56,442 nucleotides of DNA from Verrucomicrobiales bacterium (GTDB taxonomy: Bacteria; Verrucomicrobiota; Verrucomicrobiia; Verrucomicrobiales; DEV007): positions 26,902-83,343 of the forward strand of contig JARGNG010000021.1 in NCBI GenBank assembly GCA_029213265.1, given 5' to 3'. Below, piece after piece: positions 41,556 to 50,240 of this stretch. Positions within the stretch are counted from its first letter, which is position 1. Each line of letters starts with the position of its first letter. The position numbers and the translations under genes are program-made. Below the pieces are notes generated by a model that saw nothing but the letters and a program-made list of their open reading frames with translations, searched no databases and was not told the origin of the DNA.

Positions 41556-42941
41556 ATGGCCGCAACTGAGTTCCCGGCGGCTGAACTGGAAGAAGCGACC
41601 CGGCTCCTCGAATCGCTCCTGCGAATCGATACGACGAATCCTCCCGGCAACGAAAAGGCGGCCGCGGAGCTTGTCGCCGAAACCTGCCGTGCTGCCGGAC
41701 TCGATCCTGAACTGAACGGAGTTTCCCCGGATCGTCCCAACCTGACGGCGCGATGGGAAGCCGCTCCTGAAAACCGGTCCGGTCGCCCGCTCGTTCTCAG
41801 CTGTCATCTCGATGTGGTTCCGGCCGACGCCTCCCGCTGGACGCACCCGCCCTTTTCCGGCCACAACGATGGCACCTATGTCTGGGGACGGGGCGCGATC
41901 GATATGAAAGGCTTCGCGGTGATGGCGATCGCCGCTCTGACACGGCTTCGGAACGAAGACACCCCCATCAACCGCGACGTCATCTTCGCAGCAGTTTGTG
42001 ACGAGGAAGCCGGGACGGAAAACGGTTCCCGCTGGCTCGTCGATGAACGCCCTGATTTGCTCGGGGGGGATCCCGAATATGTCATCAACGAAGTCGGAGG
42101 ATTCACGGTTCACCAGAAAGGACGTCGCTTCTATCCGGTGCAGCGGGCGGAAAAAGGAGTCGCCTGGTTGCGGCTCACCATCACTGGAAAACCAGGGCAC
42201 AGTTCCCTCCCCGCCGTCGAGAGCTCCGTGCAAAAACTCGCCCGTGCCATTGACGCCATCGCCACTGCAAGATTGCCGTGGCATGCCGGAGAAGAGGCCC
42301 GGGCATTCATTGAGGGATTTGCGAAACCGGAGGGATCGCTGGCGCAGAAAATCGCGCCCCTGCTGGCTCATCCCACTCTCGGTCCGCACCTACTCCCGCT
42401 CGCGATCAGCGACCCGTCCCGCCGTGCTTCGATGGAGGCGATTCTGCGGAATACGGCGACCCCGACCTGCCTGCACTCGGGGACTTCGACCAACGTGCTC
42501 CCGGGATCCGTTGCCGTGGACATCGACGGTCGGCTCGCTCCGGGCCAAACCGCCGCTGATCTGATCGGGGAACTCACTGCCGTCATCGCACCGATCGCGG
42601 GAGACTCCGCCCGTTTTGAAATTCTCCGCGAATCGGAGCCGGTTTCATTTTCCACCGACACGCCGCTGTTCCGGGAAATCGAACTCGCCCTCCGGGAGGC
42701 CGATCCGGAAGGACAGGTGGTTCCGTCTATCATTCCCGGTTTCACCGACAGCCAAAACTACGCCCGCCTCGGAGCGACGTGCTACGGATTCTATCCCCTC
42801 CAACTCCCCCCGGACCTGGACTTTGCGTCTCTCTTCCATGGCGACGATGAGCGGATTCCAATTGAGGGATTTCATTGGGGCATTGAGACCCTGACGAACT
42901 TGCTGCGACGGTTTTTGACCTCGGCGCCGGGCTCAAAGTAG
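41556..42941 (+). CDS. M20 family metallopeptidase (ArgE/DapE-like)
   Basis: Zinc-dependent amidohydrolase/peptidase of 461 aa. The metal and catalytic residues are H84 in SCHLDVVP, D116 in GRGAIDMKG, E150/E151 in CDEEAG, and a late conserved histidine region (CLHSGTSTNVLP). A dimerisation domain (GKPGHSSLPAVESS) sits in the middle. Family members remove N-acyl groups or dipeptides in amino-acid metabolism; ArgE, DapE and carboxypeptidase G2-like activities cannot be distinguished. I prefer the ATG at 41556; a TTG at 41538 in the same frame is possible. The stop codon lies inside a REP-like hairpin. Confidence 0.88.
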   Translation: MAATEFPAAELEEATRLLESLLRIDTTNPPGNEKAAAELVAETCRAAGLDPELNGVSPDRPNLTARWEAAPENRSGRPLVLSCHLDVVPADASRWTHPPFSGHNDGTYVWGRGAIDMKGFAVMAIAALTRLRNEDTPINRDVIFAAVCDEEAGTENGSRWLVDERPDLLGGDPEYVINEVGGFTVHQKGRRFYPVQRAEKGVAWLRLTITGKPGHSSLPAVESSVQKLARAIDAIATARLPWHAGEEARAFIEGFAKPEGSLAQKIAPLLAHPTLGPHLLPLAISDPSRRASMEAILRNTATPTCLHSGTSTNVLPGSVAVDIDGRLAPGQTAADLIGELTAVIAPIAGDSARFEILRESEPVSFSTDTPLFREIELALREADPEGQVVPSIIPGFTDSQNYARLGATCYGFYPLQLPPDLDFASLFHGDDERIPIEGFHWGIETLTNLLRRFLTSAPGSK

Positions 42942-42966
42942 CCTCGCTCGCAAGAGCGTGGGGTGG
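42938..42966 (+). repeat. REP-like hairpin element B1
   Basis: Plus-strand copy: GTAGCCT, stem CGCTC/GAGCG around GCAA, then TGGGG. It overlaps the last codons of the M20 gene (TAG at 42939-42941). It pairs in inverted orientation with B2, GTGG ends facing in. Confidence 0.72.
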
Positions 42967-42984
42967 CAGGGCGAACCTCCGACA

Positions 42985-43012
42985 CGACCACCGTCTTGCG
43001 ACGGCGGCTACC
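42985..43012 (-). repeat. REP-like hairpin element B2
   Basis: Minus-strand copy: GGTAGCCG, stem CCGTC/GACGG around GCAA, TGGTCG. Twenty-five bases are identical to A2. It lies between the convergent M20 and macroglobulin-like genes, where it may also terminate transcription. Confidence 0.75.
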
Positions 43013-43051
43013 GAGCAACCCCGTAGCGGCAATCGTGAGAGCTTTCCTACC

Positions 43052-46000
43052 CTAGCGCTGCGGTGGTTTCACTTCGCGGACGAGGGATCCGTTTTCGCCG
43101 CTCATGACCAGCAGGCTCAATTCCTCGACCTGATCAAGTTCATCCGTATTCAGGCTTACGTAGTCAAACTTTCCGCGCAGGTCGGTATATCCATCTTTGA
43201 AAAAGCGAACCTCGCCGCCCTTCATCTTCGCGTAGACCTTCACGTAGGTCCTCGGAAGCGGCTTGCCGGACTCTTCGTGACGAACCTCGATTCGTCCGTA
43301 TCGACCCGACAGAGCCACCTTGAGCTGATTGGAATACACGGCCACCGACTCCGTCTTTCCGGCCGCGACCACTTCGACGAGCACATTGCTGCTCGCGAAC
43401 TTCTCCGGAACTTCAAAACGAAAAGCACCCTTCCCTTCGGGCAGCTTTTTCTTCTCGGATGAATTCGGTCGAATGTAGCTGAATTGGCCGCTTCCTCCGG
43501 AAACAAACGGCTTACTGGAGAAGAGAAATTCCAAATCCATCTCGTAGTAATTCACGGTGACCTCTTCCAGATTTCGGAACGAGATCTCCGCTTCGCGCCC
43601 TACTGCAGAGAGCTCGAAAAACGGATCGCTCGCCGACAGCTTTTCCAGTTGCTCTTCCCGACTCTCCCCCTCTTCCGGCCCGGCCAGGCCATCGTTGATC
43701 TCCTTGACCTGACTCTCTACCTTGGCAAAGCGCTCGCGCCAGCGCTCTACCGGATGCTCCAGGTAGGCGGCCGCGATCTCCTGCGCCTGATCCTGTTGCT
43801 CCCGATACAGGGAGGCATAGGCGGTGAGATAGTCATACTGAAGGCGCGAGGCAACCTTCTCAGGATCGACCCTGGAATGCCACTCGAGCGCTTCTTCGAT
43901 GCGATCCTGAAGCAGAAGATAAGCCGTCACAGCGAGCTCTTCCTCATCGTTGAGAACGGGCCGGTAGGAAAGGAGATCGAGAAACTGCCCATACTGATCC
44001 CGAAACCGGTCGTTCAGCACTTTCCGCTCCCGTCCGAGACGGTGCGCCCTCGCATTGACGAGGGGTGAATATTCGAGGTGCTGATACCAATGCCGGTCGA
44101 CGGGATCGAGGCTGACCAGTTCGCACTCGATCCACTTCCCGGACTGCTGGAGAAATTCGGGCTGCCGCTTGAGATACTCCCGGGCGATCGACGTGACATT
44201 GTGATGGATTCCGTAGCTCCAGAGCGTCACATCGAATCCATGACGGCTGCCAACCAACTTTGTCACCTGTCGGAGAAAATCGACGTCCTCCCGCGCTCTC
44301 CACGCGATCTCGCTCAAATCGATCCGATGCAAATTTGCCGTCGCGAGGTAGCGAATCACTTCTTCGTTCGATCCATACTGGGAAAGATACTTCCAGGAGG
44401 CTTCGTCGAACTGGGTCGGCTTTTCCACGACCGTGAAAGACTGCGTCGAACCGGACGCGATCACTTTTTCCTCCATTGCGACCTGCACTGGATACACCGC
44501 AAAAGGCTCCTCCCCGGACGCAGAGGGAAAGTAGAACTGCACCTCCAACTGCGAAGTGGAAAAGGCCTGAAGAGAAAGTGGATACGACTTGAGATAGTCG
44601 CTCCCCGCCACAGGGATCGCGCCTTCCGGAATCTGCACGAGCAGTTCGAGCATCCGCGGAGCCGAGGTCGGATTGGTCGCCACAATCTGACTTCCGTAGA
44701 CCACTCCGGTGAGAAACTCCTCCGTGACGAACTTGTCAATCTGCATTCCGTTTTCAAAGCGATAGCGATCATCGACCCGATAGAAATTCTGGCTGACCAG
44801 AATCGGTGTGACTTCCCCGGACCGCTCTGACTCCTCGATTTCCTCATGGAAAATCACGACGGGAGAATTCGCGGTAAATCGGAGCGTGTTATCCTCGACT
44901 TCCACGTCATGCTCCTCCGCCGCAAAGGGCAGATCGAGAACGGACAGCGCGAGCATCATTTCAGAGAGATTGCGAGTCGCCTCCGGGAATTCACGGGAGT
45001 AGAATCCCCCGTTCCCATCCCATTCGGCAAAATCGAGCCAGAATGCGTTCGTCGTGATGAGCTCCCCGTTCTGCTGCTCGATCGGGATCTGGTAGTAGTT
45101 GTTCTCCGCCCATTCTTTTGTCGACTCCAGCTTTCGGTAGAGCACTTGCCCCTTCGCCTGCGATCGGAGAACTCCGGCTGCCCCCCGACCGAGCATGCGG
45201 GGGGCAATCGAACCTGCCGCCCTGCTCTTGGTCTGGTAATCAGCAGGAGCGGCAAAGGGATCGGAAGCCGGTGCGGCCGGCGCTGCCTCGACAGCATCGA
45301 TGTCAGCGAAGGCGTCGGCTCCCGCACCGCCGCCTGAAAATCCGAAGGCACCGTTTGCAGTGGCGAGCTCCAATCGGGAACCCGCCGCAGGGGCCGCATT
45401 CGCACGCAGACCGCGAAGGGCCTGACGATACACCATCGCCCTCCGATTCGGATCGGGCGGAATCAACTCGTGCAGACTTCGTACGTGAGAAGCCACATTT
45501 CCCGATTCCTCTCCCCCAAGCCTGCGTCCCAGGAGAATCCGCTCCACCACATTGAGCTGCCCGAATTCCCACGGAGCAAGGAAGCTCTCCAGGTTCTCTT
45601 TAAGAAGATAGTGATCGAGAAACGTTTTGTCCTTTTTGTGCTTCAGATAGGGCAGAATCACCTCGTCAAAAAACTCTGGGTCTTTCCGTGAGAGGAAAAA
45701 GTTCAATTCATGACTCGCGAAGTCTGAATAGAGTTTGCGTTTCGCCGCCTCGTCCAGCTCCGGCCAGTTCTGAATGAACCCAAACTTCTGGAAATTCGGA
45801 TCCGGTTGAATCGCAGCAAGCGCACTGAAAACCTCCCCAATGGTTCCGTAGGTCTCCAACTCCGCGGCTCGCAGGTCTTCGATGGTGAGAGCATCGTCCT
45901 TTTCCAGCAGGGTAACATGCCGCCGCTGGGTGAAGGTCTTCTCCAGGTCGAGAGTCTGCTGCAGTCGCAAGTCCCGGAATTTGGTTTCCCGATCCCCCAG

Positions 46001-49000
46001 TGCCAGCATTCTCGTTGCCACATTTTCCCCGTCCACGGCGACAACAAGGACATTCTGGCGATCCCGGAGATTCTTGAAAGGAATGCTGAGCGTCCCGTCC
46101 TCTCCCACCTCCAGATTCGCAAGCACAACCGCCTGCTCAGAGAGAAAGTCAAAAGACGAAGAGAAAACAGAAACTCTTGAGCCGGGCGCCTCCGCAGGTT
46201 GGGCTGGAGGGACCGATCCACGCGTTGCCCGTTTCATATCCTTGCTCTTCTTGTAGTCTTCCCCTTCCTCCGCTTCATCCGTGGCGGTCTCCGTCTTGTT
46301 GAGTTCCCAGGGATTCAGAATCAATCCGGGCCGGGGCAGCATGTTGCCGGGAAATTGTTTCGAAGCGCGCCGCTCGAGGATGTATCGATATTCCTCCCCG
46401 ATATCCCTTCCGGAGAGAAAGAGAGACTCGTTCGTTCCCCGCCCGATTCGGTAGAGCGGGTACGGTTTCACTGATTGCAGGAACGACGATACCTCAGGCA
46501 GGAATCGAGTCGCAATGAGATGCACCCTCGTCTGCTCGTTTGCGTGGGCGAGAGAAACGGTCAGCGCCTCCTCTCCCGAATCCAGTGAGGCAATTCTCAT
46601 CGGCTCGGTATTCGTCTCCTGAAGATGACGATTTGCCGAAAGGGTGTATCCGAATTCGGATCCCTCTTGATCGGTGACGAACACATCCATGCTTAGATTT
46701 CCGGCTCCCCGAAGAAGGACCCGGTAGTCCCCCGCCTCAAGACCGGACAAGACGATCGCGCCCGAGTCACTGTTTGCTTTGGCAAAGACGTCTCGAACGA
46801 AGACTCCGTTGCGAACTTCCCAGACGGCGAAATCCCGCCGGTCCGGTGCGTCCCCGACTTTCGGAAACGGGATCGCGATGTCTTCGCCGACAGCCGCATG
46901 AAGCGAGGCCGGATAGGAAAACGAATCACGATCCAGCGGCCACGTTCTCGCGGGAACGCCGTTGATCGCAACTCCCAGCTGAGAAATTCCGTTCAACGAT
47001 CCCATGGCAATCCTCCCCTTCGCATCGGTCTTCAATTTTCCTTGAAACGGTCTGGTAAAGTCAGGATGGACCACCGTCACATCGACAAGATGATCCTGGA
47101 GTGCCTCGCCACTTTTGCCCAGCACCTCCACCACGTAGTCCTCCTCAAAGCGACTCAAATAGACATCCCCGACCGTTGCGTGCATGGAAGACCCGTTCAC
47201 GTCAAAAGAGACCGAGCGGCTCAGCTTCTGAGGGTTCGCGGAATCGGTGACCTTTTCCATCTCCGCACTCAGAGTTGCCGTCACCGTCCGCAATCGGGAG
47301 GGAACTCGAAACTGGTAAACGGATTCCTGCTCATCGAACAACTCAAAATCCTTCTTCTCGCTGATCGATTCGACTCCGTCCAGATCGACCGTTTTGACCT
47401 GCAGGGTTACCTTTTCCAGGAGACCGGTAGAAACCGGCTCTCCCTGCAGCGAAACCTGCGGGCGAAGGATGATTCTCGACTCGCGGCCCGGAAGCAGGGT
47501 CTCCCTCTCGAGAATCGCCCCGAGTCCAAGATCGTAGTTCTCCGGCGGCAAAGTGATTCTCGCGAGGCTGGAAAAACTCCCGTCCTCCAGCACGACGGGA
47601 ACTTCCCCTGCTGTCGAAAACGGAAGCAGAACGGCACCGTCTTCGTTCGCCTCGTAGCGGGTTCCTCCCATTCGGATCGCTGCATTATCGACCGGCGTGT
47701 TCGCCTCTGTAAAAACTCTGACAAGCTCGCCGCCCGGCGTCGTTCTCGAAAGAAACTGAAGCTTTCCTTTCCGGATCAATGCTCGTGAGCTGATCCCGTT
47801 TCCGATGAATTCCACCACCCAGACCCCGCGCTTTCCCTTCATCGAGTCGAAGACGAAAGACTCCCGGTGCCGTCGAACCGGAGACTGCTCATATTGGTAG
47901 GTTTTCTCCTCATTGGCGACGAGACCGTCCAGATTCAGGTCGGTGTTGATCTCGCGTTTCTGATCGAGGTAGTAGTTGAGTGTGTTGATCTGATAGACCT
48001 TCACAATCAGCTCATTCACATTCTTAAGATCGAGAGCGAGTGCAACCTCGTCCGCGGCGCTGAAGTTCTCCTGATTCGTCGGCGCAAAGGAAATCTCGAC
48101 ACGCTCTTTGAGCTCCTGAACTTCCCCGGGGCTCAACATGGAAAACCACTGCTGGGCATCGCCAATTCCATGCATGAGTTTGGTCGTAGCGAGCAGCTTC
48201 TTCAGGTAGCCTTCCCGAACGAAGGTTGAAAACCGGTTCACTGTGTCATCTTCGAGAAAAAAGTGGGCGAGGTATTCCCTTACGAGAGCTTCATCATTTT
48301 GAATGGGGGCAAATCCCGTCGTTTTCCGAAAATCAGCATTCAGGTCTGCCCGGCCTGCTCGAAAAGCCTCCCCGTTGAGAAAGCGCGGCTCCACGTAGCT
48401 CGTCGCCCTGGGGAGACGGAGGTAGTCGAGAAACAAGTTCAGCGGATAGTTTCCCTGCCGTCTCTCCCACTCCAGTTTCTGAAAGAGCACCGATGCTTTC
48501 AGTGAATGGAAGGCAGGATCCAGGTCCCTGACAAAACTCCAGAGCCGGTCCAGGTAAACTTTCCGGGCCGCGCTATCGCGATCCAGAGAGACATCCCCGT
48601 TCGGCCGTAAGCGGAACAGTTTCGCGTCGACAAAAGAGGCGTTCCGGATCAGATCAGGGTGAAGTCCCAGCAGCTCGTCCAGTTGCTCCAGGGTGAGGCG
48701 ACGATGAATTTCGTATTCGCCGAATCCCCGGCTCGACTTGGTTCTCAAATCGGCAGCAATCATGCCAACCAGTCGCTCGTAGTCCGGATACTGAAGCCGA
48801 CTAAGAAGCTCCTTCCGTTGCCCCTCGTTGAGAACAACCTCACTGCGAATCAATTCATCCAATCCCCCGTCGGAAATCCCGCCAATGCTGTTGGGTTTGG
48901 CAGAACGCTTGAGAAATGCCTCGAAGGTCACCAGGGCCGGGTCGAGTCGGGTCGGGAAATCCGGTTTTGCATCGAGCTTTTCCTGCTGGTGATCGAATCG

Positions 49001-49363
49001 CAGTCCCAGTTGTTTCCTGAGGTATTCGAGCGATTCCCCCGGTTCATCAGAATACTTCAGGAGTGCCTGGCGATTCCGGATTTCGATTACCTTTGGTGTT
49101 TCGCCATGCCGCTTCACCCAGGGTTCGAGGAGGCCTTCGACGGCGTCCAGCCGGCCCTGCTGCTGGGCGAGCAGGGAAGAGTAAAAGTAAAACTCCTCCG
49201 TTCCCGGAACGAGTTCCCTGATGGCTTCAGCCCGATCCTCCGCCAGTGCGAATCGCTCCGCAAAACCAATTTCTTCATCCGCGTTGGCAAGGATCGAAGC
49301 CAACAGAGTTACGAAAAGGAACAGACGAAGTTGAGAGCGGAGAGCGAAAGGGGGACGTTTCAT
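43052..49363 (-). CDS. Very large macroglobulin-like exported protein without thioester
   Basis: Single uninterrupted protein of 2,103 aa. The ATG at 49363 starts a signal peptide (LRLFLFVTLLASILANA). Helical segments fill residues about 30-415. Residues about 420-560 resemble the first MG domains of bacterial alpha-2-macroglobulins (VEISFAPTNQENFSAADEVA, then NVNELIVKVYQINTLNYY), and further beta modules follow to about 900, with phrases such as RVFTEANTPVDNAAIRMGG. A Gly/Ala/Asp-rich low-complexity stretch lies near 1325-1380. The C-terminal domain is carboxypeptidase-regulatory-like (RIEVRHEESGKPLPRTYVKV). The thioester motif (C-x-E-Q) of macroglobulins is not seen. It may trap proteases without a thioester or be structural. 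Confidence 0.8.
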   Translation of the reverse strand: MKRPPFALRSQLRLFLFVTLLASILANADEEIGFAERFALAEDRAEAIRELVPGTEEFYFYSSLLAQQQGRLDAVEGLLEPWVKRHGETPKVIEIRNRQALLKYSDEPGESLEYLRKQLGLRFDHQQEKLDAKPDFPTRLDPALVTFEAFLKRSAKPNSIGGISDGGLDELIRSEVVLNEGQRKELLSRLQYPDYERLVGMIAADLRTKSSRGFGEYEIHRRLTLEQLDELLGLHPDLIRNASFVDAKLFRLRPNGDVSLDRDSAARKVYLDRLWSFVRDLDPAFHSLKASVLFQKLEWERRQGNYPLNLFLDYLRLPRATSYVEPRFLNGEAFRAGRADLNADFRKTTGFAPIQNDEALVREYLAHFFLEDDTVNRFSTFVREGYLKKLLATTKLMHGIGDAQQWFSMLSPGEVQELKERVEISFAPTNQENFSAADEVALALDLKNVNELIVKVYQINTLNYYLDQKREINTDLNLDGLVANEEKTYQYEQSPVRRHRESFVFDSMKGKRGVWVVEFIGNGISSRALIRKGKLQFLSRTTPGGELVRVFTEANTPVDNAAIRMGGTRYEANEDGAVLLPFSTAGEVPVVLEDGSFSSLARITLPPENYDLGLGAILERETLLPGRESRIILRPQVSLQGEPVSTGLLEKVTLQVKTVDLDGVESISEKKDFELFDEQESVYQFRVPSRLRTVTATLSAEMEKVTDSANPQKLSRSVSFDVNGSSMHATVGDVYLSRFEEDYVVEVLGKSGEALQDHLVDVTVVHPDFTRPFQGKLKTDAKGRIAMGSLNGISQLGVAINGVPARTWPLDRDSFSYPASLHAAVGEDIAIPFPKVGDAPDRRDFAVWEVRNGVFVRDVFAKANSDSGAIVLSGLEAGDYRVLLRGAGNLSMDVFVTDQEGSEFGYTLSANRHLQETNTEPMRIASLDSGEEALTVSLAHANEQTRVHLIATRFLPEVSSFLQSVKPYPLYRIGRGTNESLFLSGRDIGEEYRYILERRASKQFPGNMLPRPGLILNPWELNKTETATDEAEEGEDYKKSKDMKRATRGSVPPAQPAEAPGSRVSVFSSSFDFLSEQAVVLANLEVGEDGTLSIPFKNLRDRQNVLVVAVDGENVATRMLALGDRETKFRDLRLQQTLDLEKTFTQRRHVTLLEKDDALTIEDLRAAELETYGTIGEVFSALAAIQPDPNFQKFGFIQNWPELDEAAKRKLYSDFASHELNFFLSRKDPEFFDEVILPYLKHKKDKTFLDHYLLKENLESFLAPWEFGQLNVVERILLGRRLGGEESGNVASHVRSLHELIPPDPNRRAMVYRQALRGLRANAAPAAGSRLELATANGAFGFSGGGAGADAFADIDAVEAAPAAPASDPFAAPADYQTKSRAAGSIAPRMLGRGAAGVLRSQAKGQVLYRKLESTKEWAENNYYQIPIEQQNGELITTNAFWLDFAEWDGNGGFYSREFPEATRNLSEMMLALSVLDLPFAAEEHDVEVEDNTLRFTANSPVVIFHEEIEESERSGEVTPILVSQNFYRVDDRYRFENGMQIDKFVTEEFLTGVVYGSQIVATNPTSAPRMLELLVQIPEGAIPVAGSDYLKSYPLSLQAFSTSQLEVQFYFPSASGEEPFAVYPVQVAMEEKVIASGSTQSFTVVEKPTQFDEASWKYLSQYGSNEEVIRYLATANLHRIDLSEIAWRAREDVDFLRQVTKLVGSRHGFDVTLWSYGIHHNVTSIAREYLKRQPEFLQQSGKWIECELVSLDPVDRHWYQHLEYSPLVNARAHRLGRERKVLNDRFRDQYGQFLDLLSYRPVLNDEEELAVTAYLLLQDRIEEALEWHSRVDPEKVASRLQYDYLTAYASLYREQQDQAQEIAAAYLEHPVERWRERFAKVESQVKEINDGLAGPEEGESREEQLEKLSASDPFFELSAVGREAEISFRNLEEVTVNYYEMDLEFLFSSKPFVSGGSGQFSYIRPNSSEKKKLPEGKGAFRFEVPEKFASSNVLVEVVAAGKTESVAVYSNQLKVALSGRYGRIEVRHEESGKPLPRTYVKVYAKMKGGEVRFFKDGYTDLRGKFDYVSLNTDELDQVEELSLLVMSGENGSLVREVKPPQR

Positions 49364-49495
49364 AGCGATATGGAAAACAGGTTTTGATTCCTGCTTTTTA
49401 TAACGCATGAAGGGACGAATGAATAAGCACGAACTTGTAAAGATTCTGTGAGCGAAAGTCCGCCCGGTTCTGCCGCGTCTCCTATCCACCCGCAA

Positions 49496-50179
49496 TCAGG
49501 GCAGGGAACGCAGCCGCACCCGGAAAGGATGCGTCGCCGCAAGAGTGCAGGCGACCTGCCATCCCGGAAGCGAAACGGCGTTCAAATACACCTTGGGATC
49601 GATCGGATGAAGGCAGTCCTCGGGGTGTTCCTCCCCGAACGAAATTTCGATCTTTTTCGGCTCCAGACCAAAGCCTTCACCGGTTGCCTTCATGCGGGCT
49701 TCTTTCGCCGTCCAGGTCCAGAAGAAGGCCCGGATCTTTTCTTCGCCGGTCATCCTTTCGATCCGCTCCGTCTCGGAGGGACGAAAACAACGTTTGCTCA
49801 ATCCGGGCACGTCGACCTTTCGATCAAAGCGCTCAATATCGATTCCAACAGAAGGAAGCTTCGAGACAGCAAACACGGCATACTCTTCTGAATGGGAGAG
49901 ATTAAAATGAAGCTCCCCCTCCTGCAGATATGGTTTCCCCCTTTCCCCCAACGAAAAGCCAAACGACCCGGGAGCTTCTCCGGTGTGCTCGGAAAGAACC
50001 TTCCGAACCATTCCCCTTCCGCGGATGTAGCGATCCCGATGAACCGGAAACCGGAAGGCAGCAGCCCGTTCCTGTTCCCCGGGGCTGAGCCATGATTCCG
50101 CTTCGCTCAAAGAAACCGAGTCGTCGGTATCGAGCAGGAAGGGCACGACTTCTATTTCATCCGCGGCGAGAGGAAGCAT
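49496..50179 (-). CDS. 4'-phosphopantetheinyl transferase (Sfp type)
   Basis: Sfp-type PPTase of 227 aa, the size of the family. It transfers phosphopantetheine from CoA to the serine of carrier proteins. The motifs VGIDIE (residues 111-116, with the Mg-binding aspartate D113/E116) and FWTWTAKEA (153-161, with K159 and E160) are intact; SHSEEYAVFA is also typical. The start MLPLAADEIEVV is preceded by only a weak GAGAG. No PKS, NRPS or acyl-carrier-protein gene is in this window, so the target lies elsewhere. It is 132 nt upstream of the macroglobulin-like gene on the same strand. Confidence 0.92.
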   Translation of the reverse strand: MLPLAADEIEVVPFLLDTDDSVSLSEAESWLSPGEQERAAAFRFPVHRDRYIRGRGMVRKVLSEHTGEAPGSFGFSLGERGKPYLQEGELHFNLSHSEEYAVFAVSKLPSVGIDIERFDRKVDVPGLSKRCFRPSETERIERMTGEEKIRAFFWTWTAKEARMKATGEGFGLEPKKIEISFGEEHPEDCLHPIDPKVYLNAVSLPGWQVACTLAATHPFRVRLRSLP

Positions 50180-50240
50180 CTCTCAGTATGCGCCAAGCAG
50201 GGTTGGATTCCAGCGGAAGGTGAGCTCCCGCTGAAAGCCG

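Noticed and set aside
40824..42389. Minus-strand open frame of 521 codons opposite the LolA-like and M20 genes
   Set aside because: Shadow of two genes with catalytic and signal features on the other strand.
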